Virus record (IMG/VR): IMGVR_UViG_3300030085_004520 | Span: 10,863 to 68,454 of that record | Source of the DNA: a virus | DNA: 57,592 bases | Reading direction: 5' to 3' (one strand) | Shown here: one piece after another, positions 47,341-54,881 of the stretch | How positions within the stretch are numbered: the stretch's first letter is position 1 | Layout of the letters: every line of letters begins with the position of its first letter | Position numbers and translations under genes: made by a program | Notes under the pieces: model-generated | Told to the model about the DNA's origin: nothing | Databases searched by the model: none | Seen by the model: only the letters and a program-made list of their open reading frames with translations

Positions 47341-47543
47341 TAATCGCTACCAACAGTTTTCGTGTTTTCTTCAAGAAAGCCATCTGGCACATCAACTGTT
47401 GGTGGATTTAAAACAGTCAATTCTTCATTCTCACCAACTACAAAATTAAAAGATTTCAAAATTGGAACAATATCTGTTTCGTTTAAAATACTATTTTGCA
47501 AAGCCATCATTACAGCGCCCAGTGCCTGATTAGAAAGTTTCAT
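47340..47543 (-). CDS. Small conserved phage protein of unknown function
   Basis: A 67-residue protein that begins MKLSNQALGAVMMALQNSIL, a helix, followed by TDIVPILKSFNF and an extended acidic C-terminus. Similar short proteins occur beside late sigma genes in other large marine phages (from memory, unverified). A CAGGAGAT ribosome site and an ATGA overlap with the APS kinase gene support it. Function unknown. Confidence 0.65.
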   Translation of the reverse strand: MKLSNQALGAVMMALQNSILNETDIVPILKSFNFVVGENEELTVLNPPTVDVPDGFLEENTKTVGSD

Positions 47544-48082
47544 TTTACATCTCCTGTGTTTCTTAGTATGAAGCGAATAAGATCATCAACTGAATCGTCA
47601 ACACTCATATCGCTTGTATCAATAATTAAATCTGCATCATCTGGTTCTTCAAAAGGATCTGATATTCCTGTAAAATTAGGGATATGATTAGGATCATCTT
47701 TAGGCAAAAGTGCGCGTGCATACAAGCCCTTTGGATCTCTATTGATAAGTGTGTCAATGTCACACTTTACATAAACCGTTTTTGCGAGATTGTTATTATG
47801 TTTAACTTCTTTTCTTACATCGTCATATGGATTGATTGCAGACATAATGCAGATTACGTCATTTCTTGACAAAACCTTTCCAACAAAAGACAATCTACGG
47901 ATATTTGTATTTCTGTCGTTCTTTGAAAAGCCTAAATCCCTACACAATCCCTCACGGTATTCGTCACCATCAATAACCTCAACATTATAACCCATGTCCC
48001 TAAGTACATCTGCCGCCTTAAAAGTCATAGTTGACTTACCTGCGCCGCTCATACCTGTCATCTGTACAAAAATACCTGCCAT
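47540..48082 (-). CDS. cysC: Adenylylsulfate (APS) kinase
   Basis: A 180-residue kinase that phosphorylates APS to PAPS, the universal sulfate donor for sulfotransferases. The P-loop is GMSGAGKST at residues 10-18, followed by VIDGDEYR (36-43), LGFSKNDRNTNIRR (50-63), RDPKGLYARA (115-124) and FTGISDPFEEP (137-147), all hallmarks of CysC. Residue 84, where cellular enzymes usually have the Ser of an SPY motif, is Asn here (INPY); that serine is not essential in the E. coli enzyme. Two sulfotransferase-type genes lie 2-8 kb downstream in the order of the sequence coordinates, so a sulfation pathway is likely. APS itself would have to come from the host ATP sulfurylase, as no clear one is in this window. 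Confidence 0.9.
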   Translation of the reverse strand: MAGIFVQMTGMSGAGKSTMTFKAADVLRDMGYNVEVIDGDEYREGLCRDLGFSKNDRNTNIRRLSFVGKVLSRNDVICIMSAINPYDDVRKEVKHNNNLAKTVYVKCDIDTLINRDPKGLYARALLPKDDPNHIPNFTGISDPFEEPDDADLIIDTSDMSVDDSVDDLIRFILRNTGDVK

Positions 48083-48083
48083 T

Positions 48084-48482
48084 TTACTCTCCTAAATACT
48101 TTACAACTAAATCATGAATAGAAGAATCAACGTTCTCTCTCCATGAATTATTATTTTCTCTAATATTATTTCTTATGCCAGTAGCAGAAATAAACCCTAT
48201 ATTTTCAGGTGGAACATGTTCGTTGATCTCATAGCCAACACCACGCCCGTAATTTACACTTTCAATATCTGGTATACAAACTACTTCTACATCCTGTTCA
48301 CTATAAACATTCTGTATCATTTCTACAGTCTGCTCTGTGGTGAATGGATTTTTTTCATCTGGTGGAATATCCCTAACTGCGATCAAGATAGGTTTCCCCT
48401 CTGATAGTTTTTGATTAATTAACCACTTGTGACCATTATGAAATGGCTGCCACCGACCAATAAACATCGCTCTTTTAGTCAT
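48084..48482 (-). CDS. Small HxGH nucleotidyltransferase (NMN adenylyltransferase-like)
   Basis: A 132-residue Rossmann-type nucleotidyltransferase. The HxGH motif is His15-Asn-Gly-His18 in GRWQPFHNGH and the second signature is ISATGIR at 98-104 (ISxTxxR), both diagnostic for adenylyl- and cytidylyltransferases of the NadM/TagD/RibL type. Closest pattern is archaeal-type NMN adenylyltransferase, which makes NAD. But next to the APS kinase and sugar genes, activation of a sugar or alcohol phosphate (CTP or ATP) is an alternative. It is slightly shorter than NadM (about 170 residues). ATP overlap with the preceding dehydrogenase gene shows translational coupling. Confidence 0.8.
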   Translation of the reverse strand: MTKRAMFIGRWQPFHNGHKWLINQKLSEGKPILIAVRDIPPDEKNPFTTEQTVEMIQNVYSEQDVEVVCIPDIESVNYGRGVGYEINEHVPPENIGFISATGIRNNIRENNNSWRENVDSSIHDLVVKYLGE

Positions 48483-49359
48483 CTGAGATTGCTCTCCCTT
48501 TCAAATCTTCCCAGTCTTTTTCTGGTCTTACTATTAAGTTAGTTGCCCACGCTCCTTTAAGGACTGATAAATCTAGCCCAACAGAGTCGGCAAAAGCTAT
48601 AAATGCGTTAATGTCTTTTGGGAAACAAGATCCGCCAAAACCTGGCTTACCATCGGGACCTGGCACCTTAATGTGAGAGTCACCTACACGACCATCTGAA
48701 ACAAAACCTCTTACAGCCTTATCCCAATTGATAGTGCCCAACTTATCTGCAACAAGTTTCATTTCGTTCATAAACGACACCTTCACTACAAAAAACAAAT
48801 TATTAAAATATTTAATCATTTCTGCTGTTTCGTAATTAGTGATAACGAAATTGCTTCCAGAAAATCTGGCGTTGTAGAGATCCCTTACCTTATTAGCAGT
48901 CAAATTATCCATTCCATCATCAAGATCAGTCTCAAAACCCAAAATAATCCTTGACTGGTTTAAAAAATCAAATCTTGCATGCCTCTCAGTCAAAAACTCT
49001 GGGTTAAAAACAATGGGAAGAGATGGGTGTTTTTCTTTAAGCTTCCTTGTGGTGCCTGGCACTACTGTTGATTTAAGAACAAACACGGGTGACTCAACTT
49101 CAGGCTTTCTTAGTGTTTCTATATCTTCAAAAACACTCTCAACAATTGAAAGGTCAATCGTACCATCTTGTCTCATTGGTGTTGGGACGCAAACAAAAAC
49201 AACGTCAGAATCATTTACAACTCCGCAGAGGCCCTGGGTAAAGCCTTCTCCAGAACACTTATTTGGGTCCTTGTCATATATCTTTACTTCCATAAATGGT
49301 ATGAAAGCATGAGCAATAGCATTGCCCACAAATCCATTTCCAATAATCCCAAGCTTCAT
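48475..49359 (-). CDS. Short UDP-glucose/GDP-mannose 6-dehydrogenase family protein
   Basis: A 294-residue NAD-dependent sugar-nucleotide dehydrogenase. Rossmann motif GxGFVG at about 7-12, substrate-loop residues in VPTP (58-61), LKSTVVPGTT (95-104), NPEFLTE (119-125) and the nucleophile Cys245 in GGSCFPKD. Family enzymes oxidise UDP-Glc, UDP-GlcNAc or GDP-Man to the uronic acid. Typical length is about 390-450 residues: only about 50 residues follow the active Cys here, so the C-terminal UDP-binding domain is missing and the substrate cannot be predicted. Partial loss of function is possible but all catalytic motifs are intact. An AAGGAGG ribosome site supports the ATG. Confidence 0.85.
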   Translation of the reverse strand: MKLGIIGNGFVGNAIAHAFIPFMEVKIYDKDPNKCSGEGFTQGLCGVVNDSDVVFVCVPTPMRQDGTIDLSIVESVFEDIETLRKPEVESPVFVLKSTVVPGTTRKLKEKHPSLPIVFNPEFLTERHARFDFLNQSRIILGFETDLDDGMDNLTANKVRDLYNARFSGSNFVITNYETAEMIKYFNNLFFVVKVSFMNEMKLVADKLGTINWDKAVRGFVSDGRVGDSHIKVPGPDGKPGFGGSCFPKDINAFIAFADSVGLDLSVLKGAWATNLIVRPEKDWEDLKGRAISDD

Positions 49360-50225
49360 TTAAGTTCCTCCTTAAGCCTTGCAAAAACATCGTTAAGACC
49401 TTCCTGCAATCTTATTTTACTATCCCAGCCGTGAGATTTAAACTTAGAAATATCAGCTTCTGTAAACATCACATCGCCAGCACGAGGCTCCACATAGTCA
49501 AACTTCTGATCTGGGAAATGCTTAAGAACAATTTCTTTTAATTCGTTCAAACTGATATTCTCTCCAGAGCCAATATCATACCAGTGACCCCAGAGATCGT
49601 CTTTATCAATATTCTCTGCACAAAAAATATTGGCAGATACAATATCATCAACATGGGTCATATCTCTTCGCTGCTCACCGTCGCCAGTAATAAACGGTGT
49701 CTTGTTTTCCATGATATGTTTTTTCCAGTTGCAAACCACAGTTGCATATTCACTATCAGCTTCTTGATCATAAGAGTAGACATTAAAGTATCTAAGAGCC
49801 ACAGTTTTAAGACCGTACAACTGATTATAAAGCAAAGATTCTAACTCACCTACATATTTTGAAAGAGCATATGGACTGGCAGGCCCATTACCATTACCAA
49901 CCACCGAGGACGATGAACTGTATATTACTGGTATATTATTTCTTCTTGCCCAGTTAAGAACATTGGTAGTTGAGTTAATATTATTTTTCATAACATATGC
50001 AGGCTGCTCAACACTAAATGCAACTCTTGGAATAGCAGCAAAATGAACAACAACATCAATTGGTTTATTTTTGTGATTTAAATAAATTTCTTTTACATAT
50101 TTTGATAGATCAAATTCATGATTACTCTTCATGTCGTAACCAATCCAATCATGACCCATTTCTTCCCACTTCTTTACAAAGTTGCCACCTATGTAACCCT
50201 CGTGACCTGTAACTAATGCTCTCAT
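49356..50225 (-). CDS. NAD-dependent sugar epimerase/dehydratase (SDR, GalE-like)
   Basis: A 289-residue extended short-chain dehydrogenase. The NAD-binding GHEGYIGG lies at residues 7-14, and the active-site YALSK has Tyr119 and Lys123, with a Ser run SSSSS at 103-107 just before. Two further family features are visible: FAAIPRVAFS (62-71) and DIGSGE (224-229). Such enzymes epimerise or dehydrate UDP- or GDP-sugars; the product cannot be told from sequence. It is slightly shorter than the family norm (310-340 residues). Coupled by ATGA overlaps on both sides to the dehydrogenase and sulfotransferase genes, so the three probably work in one pathway. Confidence 0.85.
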   Translation of the reverse strand: MRALVTGHEGYIGGNFVKKWEEMGHDWIGYDMKSNHEFDLSKYVKEIYLNHKNKPIDVVVHFAAIPRVAFSVEQPAYVMKNNINSTTNVLNWARRNNIPVIYSSSSSVVGNGNGPASPYALSKYVGELESLLYNQLYGLKTVALRYFNVYSYDQEADSEYATVVCNWKKHIMENKTPFITGDGEQRRDMTHVDDIVSANIFCAENIDKDDLWGHWYDIGSGENISLNELKEIVLKHFPDQKFDYVEPRAGDVMFTEADISKFKSHGWDSKIRLQEGLNDVFARLKEELK

Positions 50226-50908
50226 GTGTATCCCAATTTCTTCAAGTGCTTCTCAAACACAGGCAACTGTTCTGATGTGCAAATGGATTTATAAGCTTCC
50301 AGGTCTTTACCTACACCTTTGTCACTGACTTTTCTTTTTCCATAACCTTTTTCGTTTCCTTTGCCTGCGCGAGCTAAAACAGAAACATTCCAATCAAAAA
50401 CCCAATCTTCAACGTAGTCTGGGTAATCAGAAAATTTACTATCTGACTCTATGCCGAACTTCTCTTGAATTTGTGCTTGAATTTCATCAGGCTTCCGAAC
50501 AAGATCTTCATAAGATATTTCTAAATCAATTAAATTGCCAAACATTACCTTATCCCTCTGTTCAATACAATCAATCCATCTCTCTGGCTTGACGTAATTT
50601 CCGTCAGAAAGTATAACATCTCTACCATCACGGACAACGTTAATTATTCTAATATCATTTTTGATTACAGATCCAGCTTGCAGATCAAGGTCTCTATTGT
50701 GAATAGTGCTTAACAAAGCTGGAGGGTGTCTTTTGCCTATTGTGAATTTTTGTGTTGGTTCGTAGTCTACAAACTCTTGAAAATCCAACTCGTGACCTTC
50801 TGCTCCACGCCTATACAAAACTTCTGTATCCTTAAATGCAAAACACATACGTAACAAAAGAGTTGTACCAGATTTAGCGCACCCTGTTATAAAAATTTTC
50901 TTAGCCAT
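50222..50908 (-). CDS. PAPS-dependent sulfotransferase
   Basis: A 228-residue sulfotransferase. The 5'-phosphosulfate-binding loop is ITGCAKSGTTLLL (residues 7-19) and the 3'-phosphate-binding stretch is INVVRDGRDVILS (89-101, with Arg93 and Ser101), exactly the two signatures of PAPS-binding transferases. It would move sulfate from PAPS to a sugar hydroxyl or amine, presumably on a glycan made by neighbouring glycosyltransferases. The ATG at 50908 was chosen over an in-frame upstream codon because it overlaps the glycosyltransferase stop as TAATG and has GGGAG five bases before. The PAPS donor can be supplied by the phage APS kinase at 47540-48082. Confidence 0.88.
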   Translation of the reverse strand: MAKKIFITGCAKSGTTLLLRMCFAFKDTEVLYRRGAEGHELDFQEFVDYEPTQKFTIGKRHPPALLSTIHNRDLDLQAGSVIKNDIRIINVVRDGRDVILSDGNYVKPERWIDCIEQRDKVMFGNLIDLEISYEDLVRKPDEIQAQIQEKFGIESDSKFSDYPDYVEDWVFDWNVSVLARAGKGNEKGYGKRKVSDKGVGKDLEAYKSICTSEQLPVFEKHLKKLGYT

Positions 50909-51525
50909 TAAATCTCCCAAGTTTTATACTCTGGTTCTTTAGTTTTGTTTGTGTTGTGCATTCTATACCTATAAAATGGGATCCTTAAATGATGAATCTT
51001 ATATTCTTGTCCCAATCTTTTTCTAAGTTCTTCTTCTTCACGATGTCTCATTTTATCATTATAAGCACCCATTTGCAAGAAAAGATCTCTACGATACATT
51101 ATACCACAAGATATATTTTCTTTTTCAGCATATTTTCTTTCTAAGGTATTCTCAAAATTATCAACCATAAGATAATCACAAGAGACACAAAAAGCATCAT
51201 GATTGGCTTCAAGATATGTTTTCATGATATATGCCATATCGGTATTAACATAATCATCTGCATCTACTCGTATGAAAAACTGTCCCCTAGCATTTTTAAC
51301 TCCAACGTTCGCAGCAGCAGCAACACCAGCATTTTTACCAGTGCTGAAAATCCTTATATCTTTTTCAAAAGGAATTAGAACATCTAATGAATCGTCTGTA
51401 CTCATATCGTCAACAACAATAACTTCATGATTGATGTGAGATTGTTTCAAGCAGCTTCTCACTGCTCTAGAAATATACTTTCCGTAATTGTAATTTGTAA
51501 TGATTATAGAAACGTCTGGGCTCAT
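50908..51525 (-). CDS. Family 2 glycosyltransferase (GT-A fold)
   Basis: A 205-residue GT-A glycosyltransferase. The N-terminal sequence VSIIITNYNYGKYI (5-18), EVIVVDDMSTDDS (34-46) and the DxD-type RVDADDY motif (86-92) are the family 2 signatures. The length is short but complete for a catalytic core. There are no membrane segments, so it works in the cytoplasm on a nucleotide-sugar donor. Donor and acceptor are not predictable. A GGAGTAATT ribosome site precedes the ATG. Confidence 0.85.
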   Translation of the reverse strand: MSPDVSIIITNYNYGKYISRAVRSCLKQSHINHEVIVVDDMSTDDSLDVLIPFEKDIRIFSTGKNAGVAAAANVGVKNARGQFFIRVDADDYVNTDMAYIMKTYLEANHDAFCVSCDYLMVDNFENTLERKYAEKENISCGIMYRRDLFLQMGAYNDKMRHREEEELRKRLGQEYKIHHLRIPFYRYRMHNTNKTKEPEYKTWEI

Positions 51526-51527
51526 AA

Positions 51528-52229
51528 TTACTCCATAATTGAAAATTGCTTTGTTAGATCCTTAAACTGTTTAAGTGATTTTGAATCAAATGAACCAAGG
51601 TGTCCTCGCTCCTTGGAGGATTGAGAAAACAAATCACAAGAATAGTGTTTCTCTAGAATATTAGCACCATTCAAATATGCTTTAATTGGAGCAGCAATAC
51701 CAATCGTGTGATCACTATATCCCCAGTATCCACTATTTGAGAAATTATCAGGCATTAACTTTAACTGCTCATCATCAAGATATGTTGGATACTTTGAAAC
51801 ACAAAAAAGATACTTGATATGATCAGATAATCCAAACGGAAACTCTCCGAAAGCACAAGCACCTGTTGATACAATGGTGGGTTTGTTCAAAGACAAGATT
51901 TTATCACAAAGCTTCTTATCTTCCTTGACAGTTCTACTTGCAATCTTATAAGTTGATATACCTGCGTCTCTAATCCAATCCAACCTTTCAAAGTCAAAAG
52001 GTGTTGCCATAAGCTTAATGGAATGCGTCTCACAAAAATCAACTAAACTAAACCATTGCAATCTAGTAACATCTCTGTACTTCTTATCTTGAACTCCAAA
52101 GTGTTTTTCAGAGTCCATCAACTGCACTTTAACGGCGTCTGCACCAGCAAGGGTAGCTTCTAGTGCCATCCTCTTAAGCTCGTTAATAGAGCCATGATGC
52201 TGATTACATAAATCTACAATTATTTCCAT
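51528..52229 (-). CDS. NeuB-type nonulosonate synthase, short form
   Basis: A 233-residue member of the NeuB/SpsE family, which condenses a hexosamine with phosphoenolpyruvate to form sialic, legionaminic or related nonulosonic acids. Recognisable TIM-barrel motifs: CNQHHGS (8-14), GADAVKVQ (29-36), KIASRT (95-100), IVSTGA (119-124), YSDHTIG (171-177) and ILEKHYSCD (191-199). Bacterial NeuB is about 340-350 residues; this one ends after the barrel and lacks the C-terminal SAF (antifreeze-like) domain that normally caps the active site of a neighbouring subunit. Reduced activity or a partner protein supplying the cap is conceivable. A NeuA-like gene is three genes away, supporting a nonulosonate pathway. 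Confidence 0.85.
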   Translation of the reverse strand: MEIIVDLCNQHHGSINELKRMALEATLAGADAVKVQLMDSEKHFGVQDKKYRDVTRLQWFSLVDFCETHSIKLMATPFDFERLDWIRDAGISTYKIASRTVKEDKKLCDKILSLNKPTIVSTGACAFGEFPFGLSDHIKYLFCVSKYPTYLDDEQLKLMPDNFSNSGYWGYSDHTIGIAAPIKAYLNGANILEKHYSCDLFSQSSKERGHLGSFDSKSLKQFKDLTKQFSIME

Positions 52230-52903
52230 ACATATTCTCCCAATAGTTTAGGAAACTTATTATTTATTTCGCTCATAACTTCATCATTCATATCTTTATT
52301 TTGATACAATTTACCAGTTTTGTCAAGCTTAAACTTCACAACTTTGTTATTAATAATACTATGCATATTGCTCTTTAACAAATCAAAGCCAACTTCACAA
52401 GATTTGTAAAAAAGAGTTTCAGGTGAGTCATTATGTGTAGGTACAACTTTTCTCATTCCAATAACATCTCCTCCATCAATAGAGTCGTCAATGTAATGAA
52501 GGGTTGATCCAATCAAGTCTAGACGGGCATCCTTAATAGCCCAATAAGTACTGTCAACACCACGATAATGATCAACTAATCCAGTGTGAATATTGACACA
52601 TCCAAACTTTGGTATACCAAATAAACTTTCTTTTAGTAAAGGAGCACCGAATACAAAACCAACATTAGGATTTAATTTTTCTATAGTCTGCAAAACAAAC
52701 CTAGAGTGAAGCTGCTCTTTATCGCACCTTAAAATATTGTCTTTGTAAAGCAAAGAAAGATCTGACTGAAAATAATCTGCTTCCTCGTGTAATATTGGAC
52801 CCTTATCAACGATAATAACAAGTGACAAATCCACACGCTCATATAGTGATTCTAAAAATTTTACATGTCTTGGGTGATTTGATGTAATTGCAAAATAACT
52901 CAT
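52220..52903 (-). CDS. Formyltransferase (sugar N-formyltransferase-like)
   Basis: A 227-residue protein with the formyltransferase catalytic core: the VNIHTGLVDHYRGVDSTYWA segment (103-122) has the triad residues Asn104 and His106 and the loop around Asp143 (SIDGGDVI) supplies the Asp. It lacks the C-terminal RNA-binding domain of methionyl-tRNA formyltransferase, so a small substrate is likely: sugar N-formyltransferases use 10-formyl-THF to formylate an amino sugar nucleotide. The adjacent PIG-L deacetylase could generate the free amine (inference). Overlaps the NeuB start by ten bases. Confidence 0.82.
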   Translation of the reverse strand: MSYFAITSNHPRHVKFLESLYERVDLSLVIIVDKGPILHEEADYFQSDLSLLYKDNILRCDKEQLHSRFVLQTIEKLNPNVGFVFGAPLLKESLFGIPKFGCVNIHTGLVDHYRGVDSTYWAIKDARLDLIGSTLHYIDDSIDGGDVIGMRKVVPTHNDSPETLFYKSCEVGFDLLKSNMHSIINNKVVKFKLDKTGKLYQNKDMNDEVMSEINNKFPKLLGEYVWK

Positions 52904-53583
52904 AACTTTATAGGTACCTTCCCAAGCCTCCTGAAAGCTTCCGCTCTGGATGTGCCAATAGAATATCCTCTAACTTTTGATATGCCATCTAAGTAGTTCT
53001 CAATATCGTTTAGAATTCCTAATTGAGAAAAATATTTATCCATAGCTAGCAATTTATCATCCCAAGTATCAGAAACGTCAACACAAAAATCAACCTGTGG
53101 CAAGGGATCAAGAATCTCACAAGACCAAACATGCTGTGTTCTATGTATCGGTCCAAGTTCCTGTAGTATATCCTCATTTGCTTTCCAAGCTGCCTCCTCA
53201 ACAATTAGTGAGGTTCTTTTGTGATCTCTATGTTTACAAATCTGATCGTGAGTGATAATAATATACGGCTTGATTTCTCTTATTTTCTTGATTACTTGAT
53301 GAAAAACTTTTTTTGTGTTTACAACTTTTTGACAGTCTAGTCCTAGATTGTGTAGGTTTGTAGCGCCAATAAAAATGGCAGCCTGCATTGCTTCTTTCAT
53401 TCTGGTCTTAACAATGTTTTGTCCGTCTGTGCCTTGTTGAACGCCAGTGTTGCCATTGGTCATAAAGCAAACATGTATTTCTGCTCCTTGTAAGTTCCAC
53501 TTTCTAAGTGTAGCACCACATCCAATAGTTTCGTCGTCCTGATGGGCTACGATAACTAAAACCTTTTTATCTTTTAAGTTCAT
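52900..53583 (-). CDS. PIG-L/LmbE-type deacetylase
   Basis: A 227-residue member of the PIG-L family of zinc-dependent N-deacetylases that act on GlcNAc-containing compounds. The AHQDDE motif (residues 13-18) and the HRDH motif (118-121) supply the metal and catalytic residues. No signal peptide, so it is cytoplasmic. It directly precedes the formyltransferase in the transcript with an ATGA overlap, which suggests removal of an N-acetyl and replacement with an N-formyl group. The exact substrate is unknown. Confidence 0.88.
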   Translation of the reverse strand: MNLKDKKVLVIVAHQDDETIGCGATLRKWNLQGAEIHVCFMTNGNTGVQQGTDGQNIVKTRMKEAMQAAIFIGATNLHNLGLDCQKVVNTKKVFHQVIKKIREIKPYIIITHDQICKHRDHKRTSLIVEEAAWKANEDILQELGPIHRTQHVWSCEILDPLPQVDFCVDVSDTWDDKLLAMDKYFSQLGILNDIENYLDGISKVRGYSIGTSRAEAFRRLGKVPIKL

Positions 53584-54128
53584 CTCTTGCTTCTGCTCTC
53601 TATAAACTTTATGTCTTCAAGAGTGTGCACGTCATGCACATCACAAATATAAGCCCCAGTCTTCGTACTAAGCTCTCTTTGGCTAACATACCAAGGTCTC
53701 ATTATTCTAAATGCGGCATTCATCATTAGATTCTTGTCAACACTAATAAGTTCATTTCTGTCATACTTAAAAAAAGTTTCTATTGCATCATCCAGTATTT
53801 CTCCAGTTATCTCAGGAGAGTTGGCTTGCAAAGATACCACAGCACTACCAGTCATTTCAACTGCATTGAAGCAGTTTCTTATTGCTACCATTTTGTATGT
53901 CTTGTCGTCGGCTAATTTGGGATCTCTCATGAAAACATTTGCCCCACACTCTTTAGCAACTTGGGCGATTTCTTGGTCGTCGGTTGTAACCCAGATGGCA
54001 CCAATCTTCTTACTATCTTTTGCGGCTTTTATTGACCAATGTAAAAGTGGCTTTCCCCAAATGGGATAGATATTTTTTCTTGGTAGCCTCTTAGAGCCAC
54101 CTCGTGCAGGTATAATAGCTATAATCAT
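53580..54128 (-). CDS. NeuA-type CMP-nonulosonate (acylneuraminate) cytidylyltransferase
   Basis: A 182-residue cytidylyltransferase that would activate a nonulosonic acid with CTP. N-terminal signature IPARGGSKRLPRKNI (6-20) and GKPLLHWSI (25-33) are diagnostic, followed by WVTTDDQEIA (46-55) and VSLQANSP (98-105). Bacterial relatives have about 220-230 residues; here the segment that normally follows the GAYI strand is missing and the chain goes directly from GAYICDVHD to THTLED-like C-terminal strand residues, so it looks internally shortened. The start ATG has no ribosome site and follows a possible promoter by six bases (54135-54163). Confidence 0.87.
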   Translation of the reverse strand: MIIAIIPARGGSKRLPRKNIYPIWGKPLLHWSIKAAKDSKKIGAIWVTTDDQEIAQVAKECGANVFMRDPKLADDKTYKMVAIRNCFNAVEMTGSAVVSLQANSPEITGEILDDAIETFFKYDRNELISVDKNLMMNAAFRIMRPWYVSQRELSTKTGAYICDVHDVHTLEDIKFIESRSKR

Positions 54129-54133
54129 AAATG

Positions 54134-54148
54134 AATTGTATCACAATT
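54134..54148. repeat. 15-base inverted repeat in the neuA-type promoter
   Basis: Perfect dyad of AATTGT and ACAATT around a three-base centre in the 18-base gap before the NeuA-type gene. It covers the -10 box of the candidate promoter, so it could be an operator for a repressor. AT-rich sequence makes such dyads common; the claim rests on the position. Confidence 0.4.
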
Positions 54149-54163
54149 AATCAACAAAGTAAA
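54135..54163 (-). promoter_or_regulatory. Possible extended -10 promoter before NeuA-type gene
   Basis: On the minus strand an extended -10 box TGA-TACAAT (TACAAT 54135-54140) has TTTACT (54158-54163, 4 of 6 matches to TTGACA) 17 bases upstream. Only six bases separate the -10 box from the ATG at 54128, so the message would start at or near the start codon, in keeping with the absence of a ribosome site. This is the only clear spacer (18 bases) inside the sugar cluster. Confidence 0.4.
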
Positions 54164-54881
54164 GGGCTAAAACTTCTTTTGGGTTAGCTTTTTCCTTAAT
54201 ACAGAAAGATTGCTCTCTTGAAATCCATTTATTGTGTAAACGTGCTGCTTCTCTACCATCACATGGATATGAAAACAAGTCAAATATATCGTCGCCAACG
54301 AACTCAACGTTCTTGCCTTCGCTTATTAAAGAGTCAACAATTTGCCTTGGGCCAGGATTTTCAGGTGGCCTTGGAAAACAATCATCAAACGCTATACACC
54401 CGCCAGACCTAACAATCCTTTCAGCTTGCTTAAAATCTTTTACCACAGAGTCGTATCCATGATTTCCATCAATTAGAACAAAATCAACACTGTTATCTTC
54501 GTGGATCTTTAAGCCCTTGGATGAATTTACGCAAAAAAACTTCACATATTCCATCAAACCAAATCTTTTAAGATTTGATTTAGCATTCATGAGCTTGCCA
54601 CGAATAATATCGTATGAATAAACTTTGCAATTATCAGAACCAAAACCTAAAGTCTTAAGAGCCTGTGCCATATACAAGCAGCTAAAACCAGGTCCAGTCC
54701 CAATGTCAATGAGTTTTTTATAACCCTTGTCTACTATAACAGAGTAAATTGCTTGCGCCTCGCATGCTTTTATTGAACCCTTTTCGTAGTGGTTTAAGTT
54801 CCTAGTTCTCATCTTTTTGTCATAATATAGACTATTTAAAGATTCTTTATTTTTTTCAACTAGATCAAATATGTAGCTCAC
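54147..54881 (-). CDS. SAM-dependent methyltransferase
   Basis: A 244-residue class I methyltransferase. Motif I is LIDIGTGPGFSC (about 57-68), followed by a CKVYSYDI strand (86-92) ending in the acidic residue that binds the ribose of SAM, and DFVLIDGNHGY (129-139). The VLIDGNHGYDSV pattern matches the methyltransferase-24 family, often sugar or small-molecule O-methyltransferases. The start is GTG and overlaps the preceding gene as GTGA. In this context it probably methylates a sugar of the same glycan (inference). Confidence 0.82.
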   Translation of the reverse strand: MSYIFDLVEKNKESLNSLYYDKKMRTRNLNHYEKGSIKACEAQAIYSVIVDKGYKKLIDIGTGPGFSCLYMAQALKTLGFGSDNCKVYSYDIIRGKLMNAKSNLKRFGLMEYVKFFCVNSSKGLKIHEDNSVDFVLIDGNHGYDSVVKDFKQAERIVRSGGCIAFDDCFPRPPENPGPRQIVDSLISEGKNVEFVGDDIFDLFSYPCDGREAARLHNKWISREQSFCIKEKANPKEVLALYFVD

